NCBI GenBank assembly: GCA_964219355.1
Contig: CAXPOZ010000001.1
Span: 558,001-622,000, forward strand
Source of the DNA: Parvularcula sp964219355
Lineage (GTDB): Bacteria; Pseudomonadota; Alphaproteobacteria; Caulobacterales; Parvularculaceae
DNA length: 64,000 bases
Reading direction: 5' to 3'
In this document: positions 35,772 to 44,305 of the stretch, one piece after another
How positions within the stretch are numbered: the first letter of the stretch is position 1
Layout of the letters: each line of letters begins with the position of its first letter
Program-made: the position numbers and the translations under genes
The notes under the pieces: generated by a model
Databases searched by the model: none
What the model saw: the letters and a program-made list of their open reading frames with translations, nothing else
Told to the model about the DNA's origin: nothing

Positions 35772-35970
35772 GATTTTGAGTATCTTCCGTCATGGCAATA
35801 CATTTCTCGATATTTCGTCCATAGGCTGACAGGACACGCATCAGCCTGTCCGCATGCTGTACTTCTTCGGGAGATGACCAGTCGGTGCCCAAAAGCCTGT
35901 CCTGCAACTCCATGGTGAGCATGCCGAGGCTGTTCCTAAACGCGATGTGGTCAAACGACATTCGCCGCAT
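35578..35970 (-). CDS. GTA gp1: putative small terminase
   Basis: About 130 residues, mainly helical (SLGMLTMELQDRLL, PEEVQHADRLMRVLSAYGRN, ERLRGLLYDKLVRYADRLGE). It sits in the gp1 position ahead of terL, where the RcGTA small terminase lies. GGAGG stands three bases before the ATG at 35970 and twelve before the next ATG at 35961, so the exact start is open. The last 190 or so bases overlap terL in another frame. Identification rests on position and helical character, not on a diagnostic motif. Confidence 0.75.
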   Translation of the reverse strand: MRRMSFDHIAFRNSLGMLTMELQDRLLGTDWSSPEEVQHADRLMRVLSAYGRNIEKCIAMTEDTQNRDDTAAADDAEAERLRGLLYDKLVRYADRLGEEELARRLELDRADAGTERVEVFRPQGSIPSGQ

Positions 35971-35989
35971 AGTCCTCCCGATAAGGAGC

Positions 35990-36024
35990 ACTATAGGTCA
36001 GCCCTGAGAGGCGGGGATAAGTTT
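35990..36024 (-). promoter_or_regulatory. Putative GTA promoter: 14-mer activator site plus -10 box
   Basis: Reading on the minus strand, AAACTTATCCCCGC (36024-36011), 15 bases, then TATAGT (35995-35990), a five-of-six match to the -10 consensus. There is no -35 hexamer; the 14-mer covers its place, as in activator-dependent promoters. Transcription would start near 35983, just before the GGGAGG of gp1. The same arrangement precedes the gene at 53590-53985. Confidence 0.6.
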
Positions 36025-36069
36025 GGTGTGTGCGAAGCGCGAAGTGGATTGCCCGCGTCAGCAGGCCGA

Positions 36070-36537
36070 TCAGGTTTCTTCGTTGCGCTTACCCGTCACA
36101 TAGCGCCACAGATGGCGGGCACGGACCTTTCGCTCATTGGTCAGGTTCGGACTGACCGCGATCCCAGCCTCAACGACACTTTCGGGTCGGCCCGAGATCA
36201 AAGGATGCCAGTCAGCGAGCCCCCGCCCCTCGGCCAGCCGGCGATAGGCACAGCTTTGCGGCATCCATTCGAGCGCGCCTGCATTCTCGGGCGTCACCTG
36301 CACGCAATCCGGCACCAGTGTCTTTCGCTCCTGATACCGGGTGCAGCGGCGGGTTTTGGGATCAAACAGCCGGCAGCAGAGCGAGGTTTCGGCAAAACCG
36401 CCCTCTTCCTCGTCTTCAAGCAGGACGAGACAGCATTTCCCGCAGCCATCGCAGAGCGATTCCCACTCCTCTGAGGTCATCTCCGCGAGGGATTTTTCCT
36501 GCCAGAACGGCGCGTTGGCGGTTTTCTCCACGGTCAT
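36070..36537 (-). CDS. YcgN-family (UPF0260) cysteine-rich protein
   Basis: A 155-residue member of the UPF0260/YkgJ zinc- or iron-binding family. Cysteines cluster as CDGCGKCC (29, 32, 35, 36), then Cys54, Cys55, Cys65, Cys78 and Cys96. This is a metal-cluster pattern, though the biochemical role is not established. It ends 46 bases before the putative GTA promoter and is transcribed toward it. The gene is ordinary chromosomal cargo rather than part of the GTA. Confidence 0.9.
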   Translation of the reverse strand: MTVEKTANAPFWQEKSLAEMTSEEWESLCDGCGKCCLVLLEDEEEGGFAETSLCCRLFDPKTRRCTRYQERKTLVPDCVQVTPENAGALEWMPQSCAYRRLAEGRGLADWHPLISGRPESVVEAGIAVSPNLTNERKVRARHLWRYVTGKRNEET

Positions 36538-36655
36538 CTGCCTTAGTTAGGACATAAGCCCCGGCCAAATCGAGTGCCCGCAAATGCCGGTGGCACGTGG
36601 GCCACTATGGGGCTAAGCGCCTTTGCGCAGGGTATGATGGAGCGAAGCGCCGGGA

Positions 36656-39031
36656 ATGTCGCGCTACTTTCAACGCATGGTCACGAGCGCCACGAAGGAT
36701 TTCCTTTCGGGGCTCGTCGCCATGAGCGTTGGCGCGTGGAAAGGGCTCAAATCAGTTGCCCGGATGCTTGGCGACAAGACGGTCGAGTTTAAATCCCAGC
36801 TCTCTGGCGGAGATGACGAGATCGCCGTGCCGCCAAGGCCGAAGAAGCGGTCGGATGACCCAAGCCTGCCAAGCGATGAAGAGCATGAGGCTTATCTCTC
36901 CGAGATCGAAGCCGAGCTGGAGGCGGATGCCGCCACAAGTGATGGACCGCCCGTGAAGAAGAAACCGTCAAAACGCGTCACCAAGAAACGCTGGCATTTC
37001 CTTTCCGCCGCCGGGAGCGCGGGGCTTGCCCTCCTGATGGCGGGGCTCATCGTCAATCTGCGCTTTGCGGCCACCGTCCTGCCGGATGATGAGGTCGATC
37101 TCTGGACGATCAACCGGCCGACCAGCCTGACCTTTCTTGACCGCAACGGCGAGTTCCTCGGCCAGCGAGGCATTCGTTATGCCGACCCGGTGCCGCTGGA
37201 GGAAATGCCGCCCTATCTGAAGGATGCGTTCCTCGCGACCGAGGACCGCCGCTTCTATGGCCACCGGGGGTATGATCTGCGCGGTCTGATGCGCGCCGGG
37301 ATTGCCAATCTGCGCGCTGGCGGCGTCGTTGAGGGCGGCTCGACCATTACCCAGCAGCTTGCCAAGAACCTCTTTCTTGAGCCTGACCGTACACTGAAGA
37401 GAAAGCTGGAGGAGCTGCAATTCGCCCTGTGGCTCGAAGCGCGCCTATCAAAAGACGAGATCCTGTCGCTTTATCTCAACCGGACCTATCTGGGGGCCGG
37501 CACCTATGGGGTTGAGGCAGCGTCTCAAGCGTATTTCTCGAAATCCGCCCGTGACCTGACGGTTGGCGAGGCAGCGCTTCTCGCTGGGCTGCCCAAAGCG
37601 CCCTCGACGCTCGCCCCGACCATCAATCCAGACGGCGCGGTCGCCCGCTCCCGCGAAGTCATCGACAATCTGATAGAGACAAGGCGGATCGATGAGGTCG
37701 AGGGCCGGATGGCAAAGGAAGTCCCGCCCGACCTCAATCTTGCCCAGCGTGAGACCGCCTACGGCTATTTCCTCGATTATGTTGCCCAGCGGATCGAGCA
37801 GCGCCTCGGCTCGCTCGACCGCGATCTTGTCGTGACGACCTCGCTCGACAAGCAGCTTCAGATCCATGCCGAAGATGCGGTTGTCTTCGGGATCGATGAC
37901 GAGGCCCGCGCGCGCGGTGCCGAACAGGCAGCCCTCATCGCCTTTGACCGCGAAGGCGGCATCGTCGCCATGGCGGGCGGGCTGGATTACGAGGAAAGCC
38001 AGTTCAACCGCGCCTCACAGGCCCGGCGCCAGCCAGGCTCTGCCTTCAAGCCCTTCGTTTTTCTTGCCGCGCTTGAGGCGGGGATGCAGCCGGGCTCGAT
38101 CGTCATCGACCGGCCGATCAAGGTCGGCGATTGGGCGCCCACGAACTATAATGAGAAACATATCGGCCCCTTGCGGCTTGCCGATGCGGCGGCCCGCTCG
38201 ACCAACTCGGTCGCCGTGCAGATTACCGAAGGCATTGGCCGTGACCGGGTGATTGACGCAGCCCAGCGGGCAGGCATCACGACCGCGCTCGATCCTGTCG
38301 CCTCCCTCGCGCTAGGCTCTGTCGGTGTGCCGCTGCTCGAGCTGACCGCCGCCTATATGCCCTTCGCTCATCACGGCGCGGAGACGCCCGCCCATGCCGT
38401 CATGGAAATCCGGACACGGAGCGGTGAGGTCCTTTACGAATATGAGCCCATCCCCGGCTTTAACGTCATTGAACCGGCCAAGGCCGATGACACGGCCCGC
38501 CTGCTGATCAGCGTCATGGATCACGGCACCGGCGCGCGCGGCAAGTTCGGCAGCCACCCTGTCGGCGGCAAGACAGGCACGACCAATAACTGGCGCGATG
38601 CGTGGTTCATCGGGTTCACGCATTACTACACCGCCGGGGTCTGGGTCGGGAATGACGAGGCCCGCGGCATGGACAAGGTGTCGGGCGCGACAATCCCGCT
38701 GACGATCTGGAAGGATTTCATGGAGCGGGCGCATGAAGATCTCTCGCCCGTGCCGCTGCTCGAAGATCCCAATCTCGAAGGCGGCAATATCCGTGACGTT
38801 GCGGGGCTTTATGCGAGCCTGAGAAGCGACCTGATCAACACCGCCTATCCGATCCCGCAAGTTGACTGGGCTGTGATCGAAGAACCTGCCCCGCGTCGGC
38901 GGCGCGGCTTTTTCGGGCTCGGTTCTCGGCCCGATCCCGAGCCGCAAGGCCCCGTCCAACCGCAAAGCCCCGGCGTCGTCGGCAATGCAGCGCCGGGACT
39001 GGAAACTGAGCCTGAAAACGACGGGCAGTAG
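36656..39031 (+). CDS. Bifunctional penicillin-binding protein, PBP1A family
   Basis: Polymerises and cross-links peptidoglycan. It has 791 residues. An unusual N-terminal cytoplasmic part of about 110 residues, first acidic then lysine-rich (PPVKKKPSKRVTKKRW), precedes the transmembrane helix near 118-138. The GT51 domain has catalytic Glu196 in ATEDRRFYGHRG and GGSTITQQLAKNLFL. The transpeptidase domain has Ser462-xx-Lys465 (SAFK), Ser515-Thr-Asn (STN) and Lys639-Thr-Gly (KTG). The C-terminus is proline-rich. It is transcribed away from the YcgN gene. Confidence 0.94.
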   Translation: MSRYFQRMVTSATKDFLSGLVAMSVGAWKGLKSVARMLGDKTVEFKSQLSGGDDEIAVPPRPKKRSDDPSLPSDEEHEAYLSEIEAELEADAATSDGPPVKKKPSKRVTKKRWHFLSAAGSAGLALLMAGLIVNLRFAATVLPDDEVDLWTINRPTSLTFLDRNGEFLGQRGIRYADPVPLEEMPPYLKDAFLATEDRRFYGHRGYDLRGLMRAGIANLRAGGVVEGGSTITQQLAKNLFLEPDRTLKRKLEELQFALWLEARLSKDEILSLYLNRTYLGAGTYGVEAASQAYFSKSARDLTVGEAALLAGLPKAPSTLAPTINPDGAVARSREVIDNLIETRRIDEVEGRMAKEVPPDLNLAQRETAYGYFLDYVAQRIEQRLGSLDRDLVVTTSLDKQLQIHAEDAVVFGIDDEARARGAEQAALIAFDREGGIVAMAGGLDYEESQFNRASQARRQPGSAFKPFVFLAALEAGMQPGSIVIDRPIKVGDWAPTNYNEKHIGPLRLADAAARSTNSVAVQITEGIGRDRVIDAAQRAGITTALDPVASLALGSVGVPLLELTAAYMPFAHHGAETPAHAVMEIRTRSGEVLYEYEPIPGFNVIEPAKADDTARLLISVMDHGTGARGKFGSHPVGGKTGTTNNWRDAWFIGFTHYYTAGVWVGNDEARGMDKVSGATIPLTIWKDFMERAHEDLSPVPLLEDPNLEGGNIRDVAGLYASLRSDLINTAYPIPQVDWAVIEEPAPRRRRGFFGLGSRPDPEPQGPVQPQSPGVVGNAAPGLETEPENDGQ

Positions 39032-39118
39032 CGCCCCGTTTCGGCCAATCTTCAGGGTTTTGAAACCGTATTTCGCGATACTAGCGGTTGCAGAAGTCCG
39101 TCTAGCCGGGGGAGATCC

Positions 39119-40090
39119 ATGAGCACGGGCCCATTAGAACGGCTGATCGCTCTCGATCCCAAGACCTCAAGCGAAGAACGCCGCGAGGTTTTGCGGGAAG
39201 TGACAGACAGCTTCATCGTCGCGCCCGACCGTTATGGCCGGCGTCACATGGCCCTGTTCGACCTTCTGCTCTCGCGCACCGCGAATGCGATGGACCTGCG
39301 GCTCAAAAAGCTCATCGTCCTGACCCTCATCCGTGCGGGTGCGCGCGACGAGCATGTCAAACTCGCCCTCCTCAAAGTGCCGTCCGCGAATGAGCGCCTG
39401 CTTCGCCGCAGCGTGTTGCAGACGGTGAAGGACATCCAGACCTTCCTTCAGGAAAATGCCGATGTCGCAGAGAACGAACTGCCGGAGGGCTTAAGCCTTG
39501 ATGACGGCAATTCCGTGCAATTGCCTTCCGCTATCCTCACCTGGATGTTTCACTACCAGCTCACCGTCTATCGCGATGCGTTGACGCCCAAGATCGGTGT
39601 CGACCGGGTCGGCCTGATGGAGCGCACGGCGAAAAGGTTCCGTGAGCAGATCATCAAGCATGCTAGCGAGTCAGGCCGTGACGAGTTGGTCGTGGCGCGG
39701 CGGACCATTGCCGACTGGACACGGCGGCAATCAATGACCGAGCAGGTTCTGACCGAGCTGCTCGAAGCGCGTGCGATGACCGAGTTCGTCCTTGCCGCCT
39801 CTGCGATGTTCGATATCGATCCCGCAACGATGATACGTACCGTGAATGATACGAGCTTTCAGAGCCTTGCGATCCTGATGAAGTCGAATAATATCCGCCG
39901 GGCGACCTTTGCCAAGGTCATCTCCGGTTTTCAGGACCGCCGGACGGACCATGATGTGTCCGAAACCGTGCTGCCGCTTTATGACCGGCTGATGCCGGAA
40001 TCAGCCGAGCGGGCGATCCGTTTCCTGCGCGTCCGGGTCAGCGACCTTGCTGGCGGGCATGAAGACCCGGCGCTTGCCGAAGCCAGCTGA
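39119..40090 (+). CDS. DUF2336 family protein
   Basis: A 323-residue, almost wholly helical, soluble protein of the alphaproteobacterial DUF2336 family. The N-terminal half looks like repeated helix pairs (LFDLLLSRTANAMDLRLKKL, LLRRSVLQTVKDIQTFLQEN). The C-terminal part has the family segment LLEARAMTEFVLAASAMFDI followed by LAILMKSNNIRRATFAKV. The function is not established. A second, clearer DUF2336 protein lies at 62635-63777. It is 88 bases after the PBP gene and may share its transcript. Confidence 0.78.
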   Translation: MSTGPLERLIALDPKTSSEERREVLREVTDSFIVAPDRYGRRHMALFDLLLSRTANAMDLRLKKLIVLTLIRAGARDEHVKLALLKVPSANERLLRRSVLQTVKDIQTFLQENADVAENELPEGLSLDDGNSVQLPSAILTWMFHYQLTVYRDALTPKIGVDRVGLMERTAKRFREQIIKHASESGRDELVVARRTIADWTRRQSMTEQVLTELLEARAMTEFVLAASAMFDIDPATMIRTVNDTSFQSLAILMKSNNIRRATFAKVISGFQDRRTDHDVSETVLPLYDRLMPESAERAIRFLRVRVSDLAGGHEDPALAEAS

Positions 40091-40108
40091 GGCGACAGTT
40101 TCTTCCCA

Positions 40109-40441
40109 TTACTGATCGAAGAATTCGCCGGGCAGCGCGTCGCGCGGAACGTCGCCATCAAGCTCGACAACCCATAGATCGGGATCGAACTTCTTCTCTT
40201 TTTCAAGCAGCGTATCGGCGGCCTCTTCGGTGACATCTGATGCGCGCAGGCGCCAGCCCCTTGCACCGCCCTCGCCTGAGCTTTCCGACCAGACCGACAC
40301 CGAGCCTCCCTTGCGCCAGACAAGATGGATCATCCCGGCTTCGTCATGGCCATGTTTGAGGATGGTGCAGAACGCGCCATGCGCTTTTGCCGCCTGCCGG
40401 ATCGCCGATACCTGAAAATCGCTTCTGAGGCGCGCGGTCAC
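40109..40441 (-). CDS. DUF1491 family protein
   Basis: A 110-residue protein of the DUF1491 family (LRSDFQVSAIRQAAKAHGAF, LVWRKGGSVSVWSES, then EKEKKFDPDLWVVELD). The family is typical of alphaproteobacteria and has no assigned role. It starts with GTG overlapping the stop of the upstream kinase gene as GTGA, so the two are made together. Confidence 0.88.
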   Translation of the reverse strand: MTARLRSDFQVSAIRQAAKAHGAFCTILKHGHDEAGMIHLVWRKGGSVSVWSESSGEGGARGWRLRASDVTEEAADTLLEKEKKFDPDLWVVELDGDVPRDALPGEFFDQ

Positions 40442-41625
40442 GCCCGCGCTGCCGCCAGCGGCACGACATTATCCGTATGCCGGATATTCTGGACTGCCGG
40501 TTTTTCCTCGACCGGCAGGTAAGGCAGCCGCAGGACCGCCGTTGTGCCAGCGCCTGCCGCGCTTTGCAGGATCAGCTCCCCGCCATGAACACGGGCGAGC
40601 GCTTTTGAGAGCGCAAGGCCGATGCCCGATCCGCGCGTGCCGCGCACGCCTTCTTTGCGGGCCTGCCGGAAGCGTGTGCCAACAATCGCCAGATCGTCAG
40701 GGGACATCCCGACGCCTGAATCCATCACCGAGATTTCGAGCATGTCGCCATCGAGTGCGGCCGTCACGATGATGCCGCCCTCTTCGGTGAATTTGAGCGC
40801 ATTGGAGAGAAGGTTGAGGAGGATCTGCCGGACGATCTTGGCGTCCAGCATGGCCTTATCGATGCCCGGCGCAACGGAGATCTCGACCGACAACCCGGCT
40901 TCATTCGCGCGCAGGTGGATAAGATCCGTACAGAACCGGACAAGTCGCTCGACTGATTCTTCGCTCATCATGGCGGCGGTTTCATTCGCCTCGGCCTTGT
41001 TGAGATCAAGAATGTCGGAGATCAGAGAGAGAAGGTGCTCGCCGCTTTCATGGATGATGCGGGCATAATCGCGGTAGCGGTCAGAGCCGAGCGGCCCGAA
41101 CTGCTCGCCATGAATGGCGCCGGCAAACCCGATCACCGCATTGAGCGGGGTACGGAGTTCATGGCTGAAATTGGCCAGCTGCTCATTATGGCGCACCGCG
41201 ACATCCATCGTGTCGCGGGCCTCTTTGCGGACCTGTGCCTCGCGGGCCAGCCGGTGCTCAATATTGCGGGTGACGCTGCGGAACCCGCCGGGGATACGCG
41301 ACAGCACCATTTCGAGAGCCGGGCCGCGCTGGCATTCACGTGAGAGACGGAACTCAAACCGCGCCCAGCCAGGGCCGTCCGGATCCGCAACTTCCGCCAT
41401 CGCAGAGAGAAGAGAGGGCTGGAACTCAGGCGCGACGATTTCCATCAGCCTCCGCCCGGACATCTCTTCGGGTTTGAGCCCGAAGGTCGTCAGCGAGCCG
41501 CCCGAAACCTTGCAGAAACGCCCGTCCGGGCCATGCGTCGCAATGACGTCATCGCCCAGTCCTTCCCAGACCTCAGGGCCCGGTTCGCGGGATTTGAAAC
41601 GAGATCGAAAGGCTTCCAGCATCAC
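40438..41625 (-). CDS. Soluble PAS-domain histidine kinase
   Basis: A 395-residue cytoplasmic kinase with no transmembrane helix. A PAS domain occupies about 22-125 (DDVIATHGPDGRFCKVSGGSL). HisKA has His155 in NFSHELRTPLNAVIGFAG, and the catalytic domain has the N box (LLNLLSNALKF), G1 (DSGVGM) and G2 (RGSGIGLALSKAL). Its HisKA resembles that of the membrane kinase at 11146. No regulator gene is adjacent, so it is an orphan kinase coupled to a DUF1491 protein. Two GTTAAC sites 21 bases apart lie upstream. Confidence 0.92.
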   Translation of the reverse strand: MMLEAFRSRFKSREPGPEVWEGLGDDVIATHGPDGRFCKVSGGSLTTFGLKPEEMSGRRLMEIVAPEFQPSLLSAMAEVADPDGPGWARFEFRLSRECQRGPALEMVLSRIPGGFRSVTRNIEHRLAREAQVRKEARDTMDVAVRHNEQLANFSHELRTPLNAVIGFAGAIHGEQFGPLGSDRYRDYARIIHESGEHLLSLISDILDLNKAEANETAAMMSEESVERLVRFCTDLIHLRANEAGLSVEISVAPGIDKAMLDAKIVRQILLNLLSNALKFTEEGGIIVTAALDGDMLEISVMDSGVGMSPDDLAIVGTRFRQARKEGVRGTRGSGIGLALSKALARVHGGELILQSAAGAGTTAVLRLPYLPVEEKPAVQNIRHTDNVVPLAAARA

Positions 41626-41833
41626 TAGTTAACAATATATCCGGGACTGTTAACGGAAGCTGAATGTTCTTGCCGCCAGACTGCTCCTCGATTGCGGGAC
41701 GTCAGGGAGACCGGCCACCATGGTTAAATTTTCCTCCATCCGGTGCGGAAGGCTCCGCTTCTCGAATGAATGTGTTACACCGTTCACCGGGCGGCGGGCA
41801 TGCGCTCCATCGGGCAGATTAGCGGAGGACAGA
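41626..41833. promoter_or_regulatory. Divergent intergenic region with two GTTAAC palindromes
   Basis: A 208-base gap between divergent genes. GTTAAC stands at 41628-41633 and 41649-41654, two helical turns apart, flanking an AT-rich TATAT. It is a plausible regulator site for the kinase gene. The remainder toward the secreted-protein gene shows nothing I can assign beyond its GGAGGA ribosome site. Confidence 0.3.
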
Positions 41834-42802
41834 ATGGGTAAGTCAGCAGCTCTCGTTGCGATCGTCGCAACGATGTGGGGAGGCGTTTCGGCCGCAGACC
41901 CGGCAACCACACCGGAAGCAGCGCCAGCTACTCCCCTGCTTGAGCAGACAGCGACCCCCTTCGTGCATATGCGGTCGGATTTCGATTTTGCCGACAATGC
42001 GGCCCTCAGCAACGCCAAGGTCACCCGGACCGTCCACGAAACCATCAGCTCCCATGATCCCGCCCGGATCAGCTCCGGCCAGATGGCCTATGCCGCCCTT
42101 GTCGCCGCCGATACGCCGGCCTTTGCCGCCGCGATCGAGCGCCGGGCGAACAAGCCCAAAAAGCGCGAACAGTTCCTCGCCGATCTGCGCAATAACCCGG
42201 CCATGGTCCGGGAACTCGAAGGCTCGAACGAAGCGATTGAGGCCATCCGCCAGGTCGCGGCCCGCGATGCCGCCCGCATCGGTCAGGCCGGTGAGCGCTA
42301 TATCGCTGATGCCTATCGCCTTCAGGAAACCGGCTGGGCGCGCGCAAAACTGCCCGCCAACGGCACCCAGCGCGTGAACCAGGCCAAGGCCTTTGCGATG
42401 AAGCGCGACTGGCCCGCGGTCGGCAATCCGCCGCGGATCGTCTCTGATGCCGGGAACCGCCAGCCCAATCTCAATGGCGCCGCCAACTGGTCGACCCAAT
42501 GGTCCGCCATCATCCCGCCCCGGCCGATCGACCTCGACACCAAGCGCCAGATCTATCTGACCAAGACCCTCGTTCTGGCCGTGCGCTACACGCTCGATGA
42601 CCTCAATGAAGGTCACGTCTCGGCCTTCGGGACCGACAAGGAGAGCCAGCGCTGCTATAATTACGCTCAGATGAACCTTGCCCAATGTGTCTCCGCAAGC
42701 CGGACGGCCGTTGAGGAAGCCTTCTGTCTCGGCACGCATGGCCTCAACGACATGTCACGCTGCGTCGGCTGGATCGCCGGGGGCGGCACGCCGAAGGGCT
42801 GA
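41834..42802 (+). CDS. Secreted protein of unknown function
   Basis: A 322-residue protein from the ATG at 41834, preceded by GGAGGA. A signal peptide (MGKSAALVAIVATMWGGVSAAD) is followed by a proline-rich linker and a helical region (PAFAAAIERRANKPKKREQF, IRQVAARDAARIGQAGERYI). A conserved-looking C-terminal part has four cysteines (RCYNYAQMNLAQC, FCLGTHGLNDMSRC), probably two disulfides. I do not recognise the family. It stands alone between a divergent kinase gene and a strong terminator. Confidence 0.72.
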   Translation: MGKSAALVAIVATMWGGVSAADPATTPEAAPATPLLEQTATPFVHMRSDFDFADNAALSNAKVTRTVHETISSHDPARISSGQMAYAALVAADTPAFAAAIERRANKPKKREQFLADLRNNPAMVRELEGSNEAIEAIRQVAARDAARIGQAGERYIADAYRLQETGWARAKLPANGTQRVNQAKAFAMKRDWPAVGNPPRIVSDAGNRQPNLNGAANWSTQWSAIIPPRPIDLDTKRQIYLTKTLVLAVRYTLDDLNEGHVSAFGTDKESQRCYNYAQMNLAQCVSASRTAVEEAFCLGTHGLNDMSRCVGWIAGGGTPKG

Positions 42803-42831
42803 TATCCCGATCTCGACTTCTGTCATGCTGA

Positions 42832-42864
42832 AAAGCCGGGGCCTTGGTCCCGGCTTTCTTCTTT
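42832..42864 (+). terminator. Intrinsic terminator after the secreted-protein gene
   Basis: A 9-bp stem AAAGCCGGG / CCCGGCTTT with an 8-base loop is followed by CTTCTTT. It begins 30 bases after the stop and just before the sufE start. Confidence 0.85.
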
Positions 42865-42889
42865 GGCCAATCCTGCCTACATGCCGGGC

Positions 42890-43306
42890 ATGAGTTCTGC
42901 CCTGCCCGATTTCGACACCATTGCCGGTGACTTTGCCTTCCTTGACGACTGGGATGAGCGCTACCGCTATCTCATTGATCTGGGCGGACAGCTTCACGCT
43001 TTCCCTGAGAATGAGCGCGGTGAAGACACCCGCATCCGGGGCTGCGCCAGTCAGGTCTGGCTTTATTTCACGCAAAATGGCGACCGGCTCGACATTGTCG
43101 GGGACAGCGATGCGGCCATCGTCCGGGGACTGATCGCGCTCCTGCTGTCGCTTTATTCGGGCAAGACCAAAGCCGAGATCCTCGCCATCTCCGCCGAGGA
43201 GGAGCTCGCAAAGCTCGACCTGAAAGATCACATCACGCCGCAACGCTCGAACGGGGTGACGAGCATGATCGCAAAGATCAGGGCTGTGGCATCCCAAGAC
43301 GGCTGA
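42890..43306 (+). CDS. sufE: SufE-family sulfur acceptor for Fe-S cluster assembly
   Basis: Accepts persulfide from the SufS cysteine desulfurase and stimulates it. From the ATG at 42890 it has 138 residues. FAFLDDWDERYRYLIDLG is the family signature, and Cys52 in RIRGCASQVWL is the persulfide-carrying cysteine. No other suf genes are nearby. ATG at 42881 or TTG at 42863 are alternative starts; none has a clear ribosome site. The 3' end overlaps the convergent hydrolase gene by 29 bases. Confidence 0.94.
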   Translation: MSSALPDFDTIAGDFAFLDDWDERYRYLIDLGGQLHAFPENERGEDTRIRGCASQVWLYFTQNGDRLDIVGDSDAAIVRGLIALLLSLYSGKTKAEILAISAEEELAKLDLKDHITPQRSNGVTSMIAKIRAVASQDG

Positions 43307-44252
43307 AATACGCGGTCACCGTCGGCCGGTAGGCATCGGCAAAGGGGATCGTTGAATGATCCCTGCCCGTCATTTCCGCATAGACGACATCATGCCCCTC
43401 ATGACCGAGCGCATCTGCCATGTCGCGGACCAGCCGGGCGGGCACGATGACGTCTTCCTCGCCGCCTATGGTGAGGATCGGCCTGTCGAAATTCTCAAGC
43501 AGCTGCGGGATGTTATAGGGATCGACCGCGTCCGGCGTCCTGATCCTGAATAAGGGCCGCATCATGCGCGGCACCCAGGCATTGGCAACGGATTCAGCGT
43601 CCTTGCCGCTCGCCTCGATCACAAGGCCATCGGCACGGGCGGCACGCGCCGCCATACCGGCACAGATATAACCGCCAAGCGAATGGCCGTAGAAGATCAG
43701 TGGACGTCCGTCTGCCTCCTCTACGGCATAGGCCGCCATGCGGGTGACAGCCTCATCAAGGTCGTCGATCGTCGCCTTGCCAGTGCTGATCCCGTGGCCC
43801 GGCATGTCGAACTGGATGACATCGCCATAGGGCAGGAGTTTGAGCGCATGCTGGACGCCATTATTATAAAGGCTCTGCCCGATCCCGGCGCAGTGAAGAA
43901 AAACCGGCGCCTCCGGATCACTTTCCTGCCGGTCGACACGTAAGACTGCCAGCTCCCCGCCGTCATAAGGGACCGTGTCCCGGCTGATCTCTACCGGGAT
44001 GAAATCCTCTGGCCGCAGCCGGAACTCGACCTTGGTCGTCCAGTAACCGCGCGCCGTCAGGTCACGCTCCATCGGCTCGAGCAGCGCCCGGCCCATAAAG
44101 AGCCCCGTCCCTGCCTCCTCTGTCTCGACGAAATCGACGTCTTTCGGCACCCAGAAGAGGAAATCCTCCTCCAGATCCACAGTGCAGGCAGAAAGGCCCG
44201 TCATGCTCAGCAGCAGGAGCAACAGGCGGGAGGAGCGGCATGATATTTCCAT
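43278..44252 (-). CDS. Lipoprotein alpha/beta hydrolase
   Basis: A 324-residue serine hydrolase exported as a lipoprotein (signal LLLLLLSMTGLSAC with lipobox LSAC). The core has the strand PVFLHCAGIGQSLYNNG, the nucleophile elbow GHSLGGYICAG, the acid in ILTIGGEEDVIVP, and histidine in GRDHSTIPFAD. The order and cap resemble monoacylglycerol-lipase/lysophospholipase-type enzymes; the substrate is unknown. It faces sufE and overlaps its 3' end. Confidence 0.85.
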   Translation of the reverse strand: MEISCRSSRLLLLLLSMTGLSACTVDLEEDFLFWVPKDVDFVETEEAGTGLFMGRALLEPMERDLTARGYWTTKVEFRLRPEDFIPVEISRDTVPYDGGELAVLRVDRQESDPEAPVFLHCAGIGQSLYNNGVQHALKLLPYGDVIQFDMPGHGISTGKATIDDLDEAVTRMAAYAVEEADGRPLIFYGHSLGGYICAGMAARAARADGLVIEASGKDAESVANAWVPRMMRPLFRIRTPDAVDPYNIPQLLENFDRPILTIGGEEDVIVPARLVRDMADALGHEGHDVVYAEMTGRDHSTIPFADAYRPTVTAYFSRLGMPQP

Positions 44253-44305
44253 GCCTCCAGACTTACCGCAGGAAGAAAGTGAGCGAAATCAGCCGCGCTG
44301 CTTTT

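Larger units (their letters stand above)
22780..36024 (-). mobile_element. Complete gene transfer agent (GTA) structural cluster with promoter
   Basis: Seventeen contiguous minus-strand genes follow the canonical alphaproteobacterial GTA order: gp1, terL, portal, gp3.5, protease, capsid, gp6 to gp10, gp10.1, gp11 to gp15. Most start and stop codons overlap. There is no integrase, repressor, replication or lysis gene, as expected for a domesticated GTA rather than a prophage. All major frames are intact. In known systems the lysis, regulatory and receptor-binding genes lie elsewhere on the chromosome. Confidence 0.95.

Noticed and set aside
22780..36024. Ordinary prophage
   Set aside because: There is no integrase, repressor, replication or lysis gene and no attachment repeats; gene order and the small tape measure fit a GTA.
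39032..39118. Terminator after the PBP gene (GGTTTTGAAACC)
   Set aside because: The stem is only about five bases with no T-run after it; DUF2336 may simply be co-transcribed.
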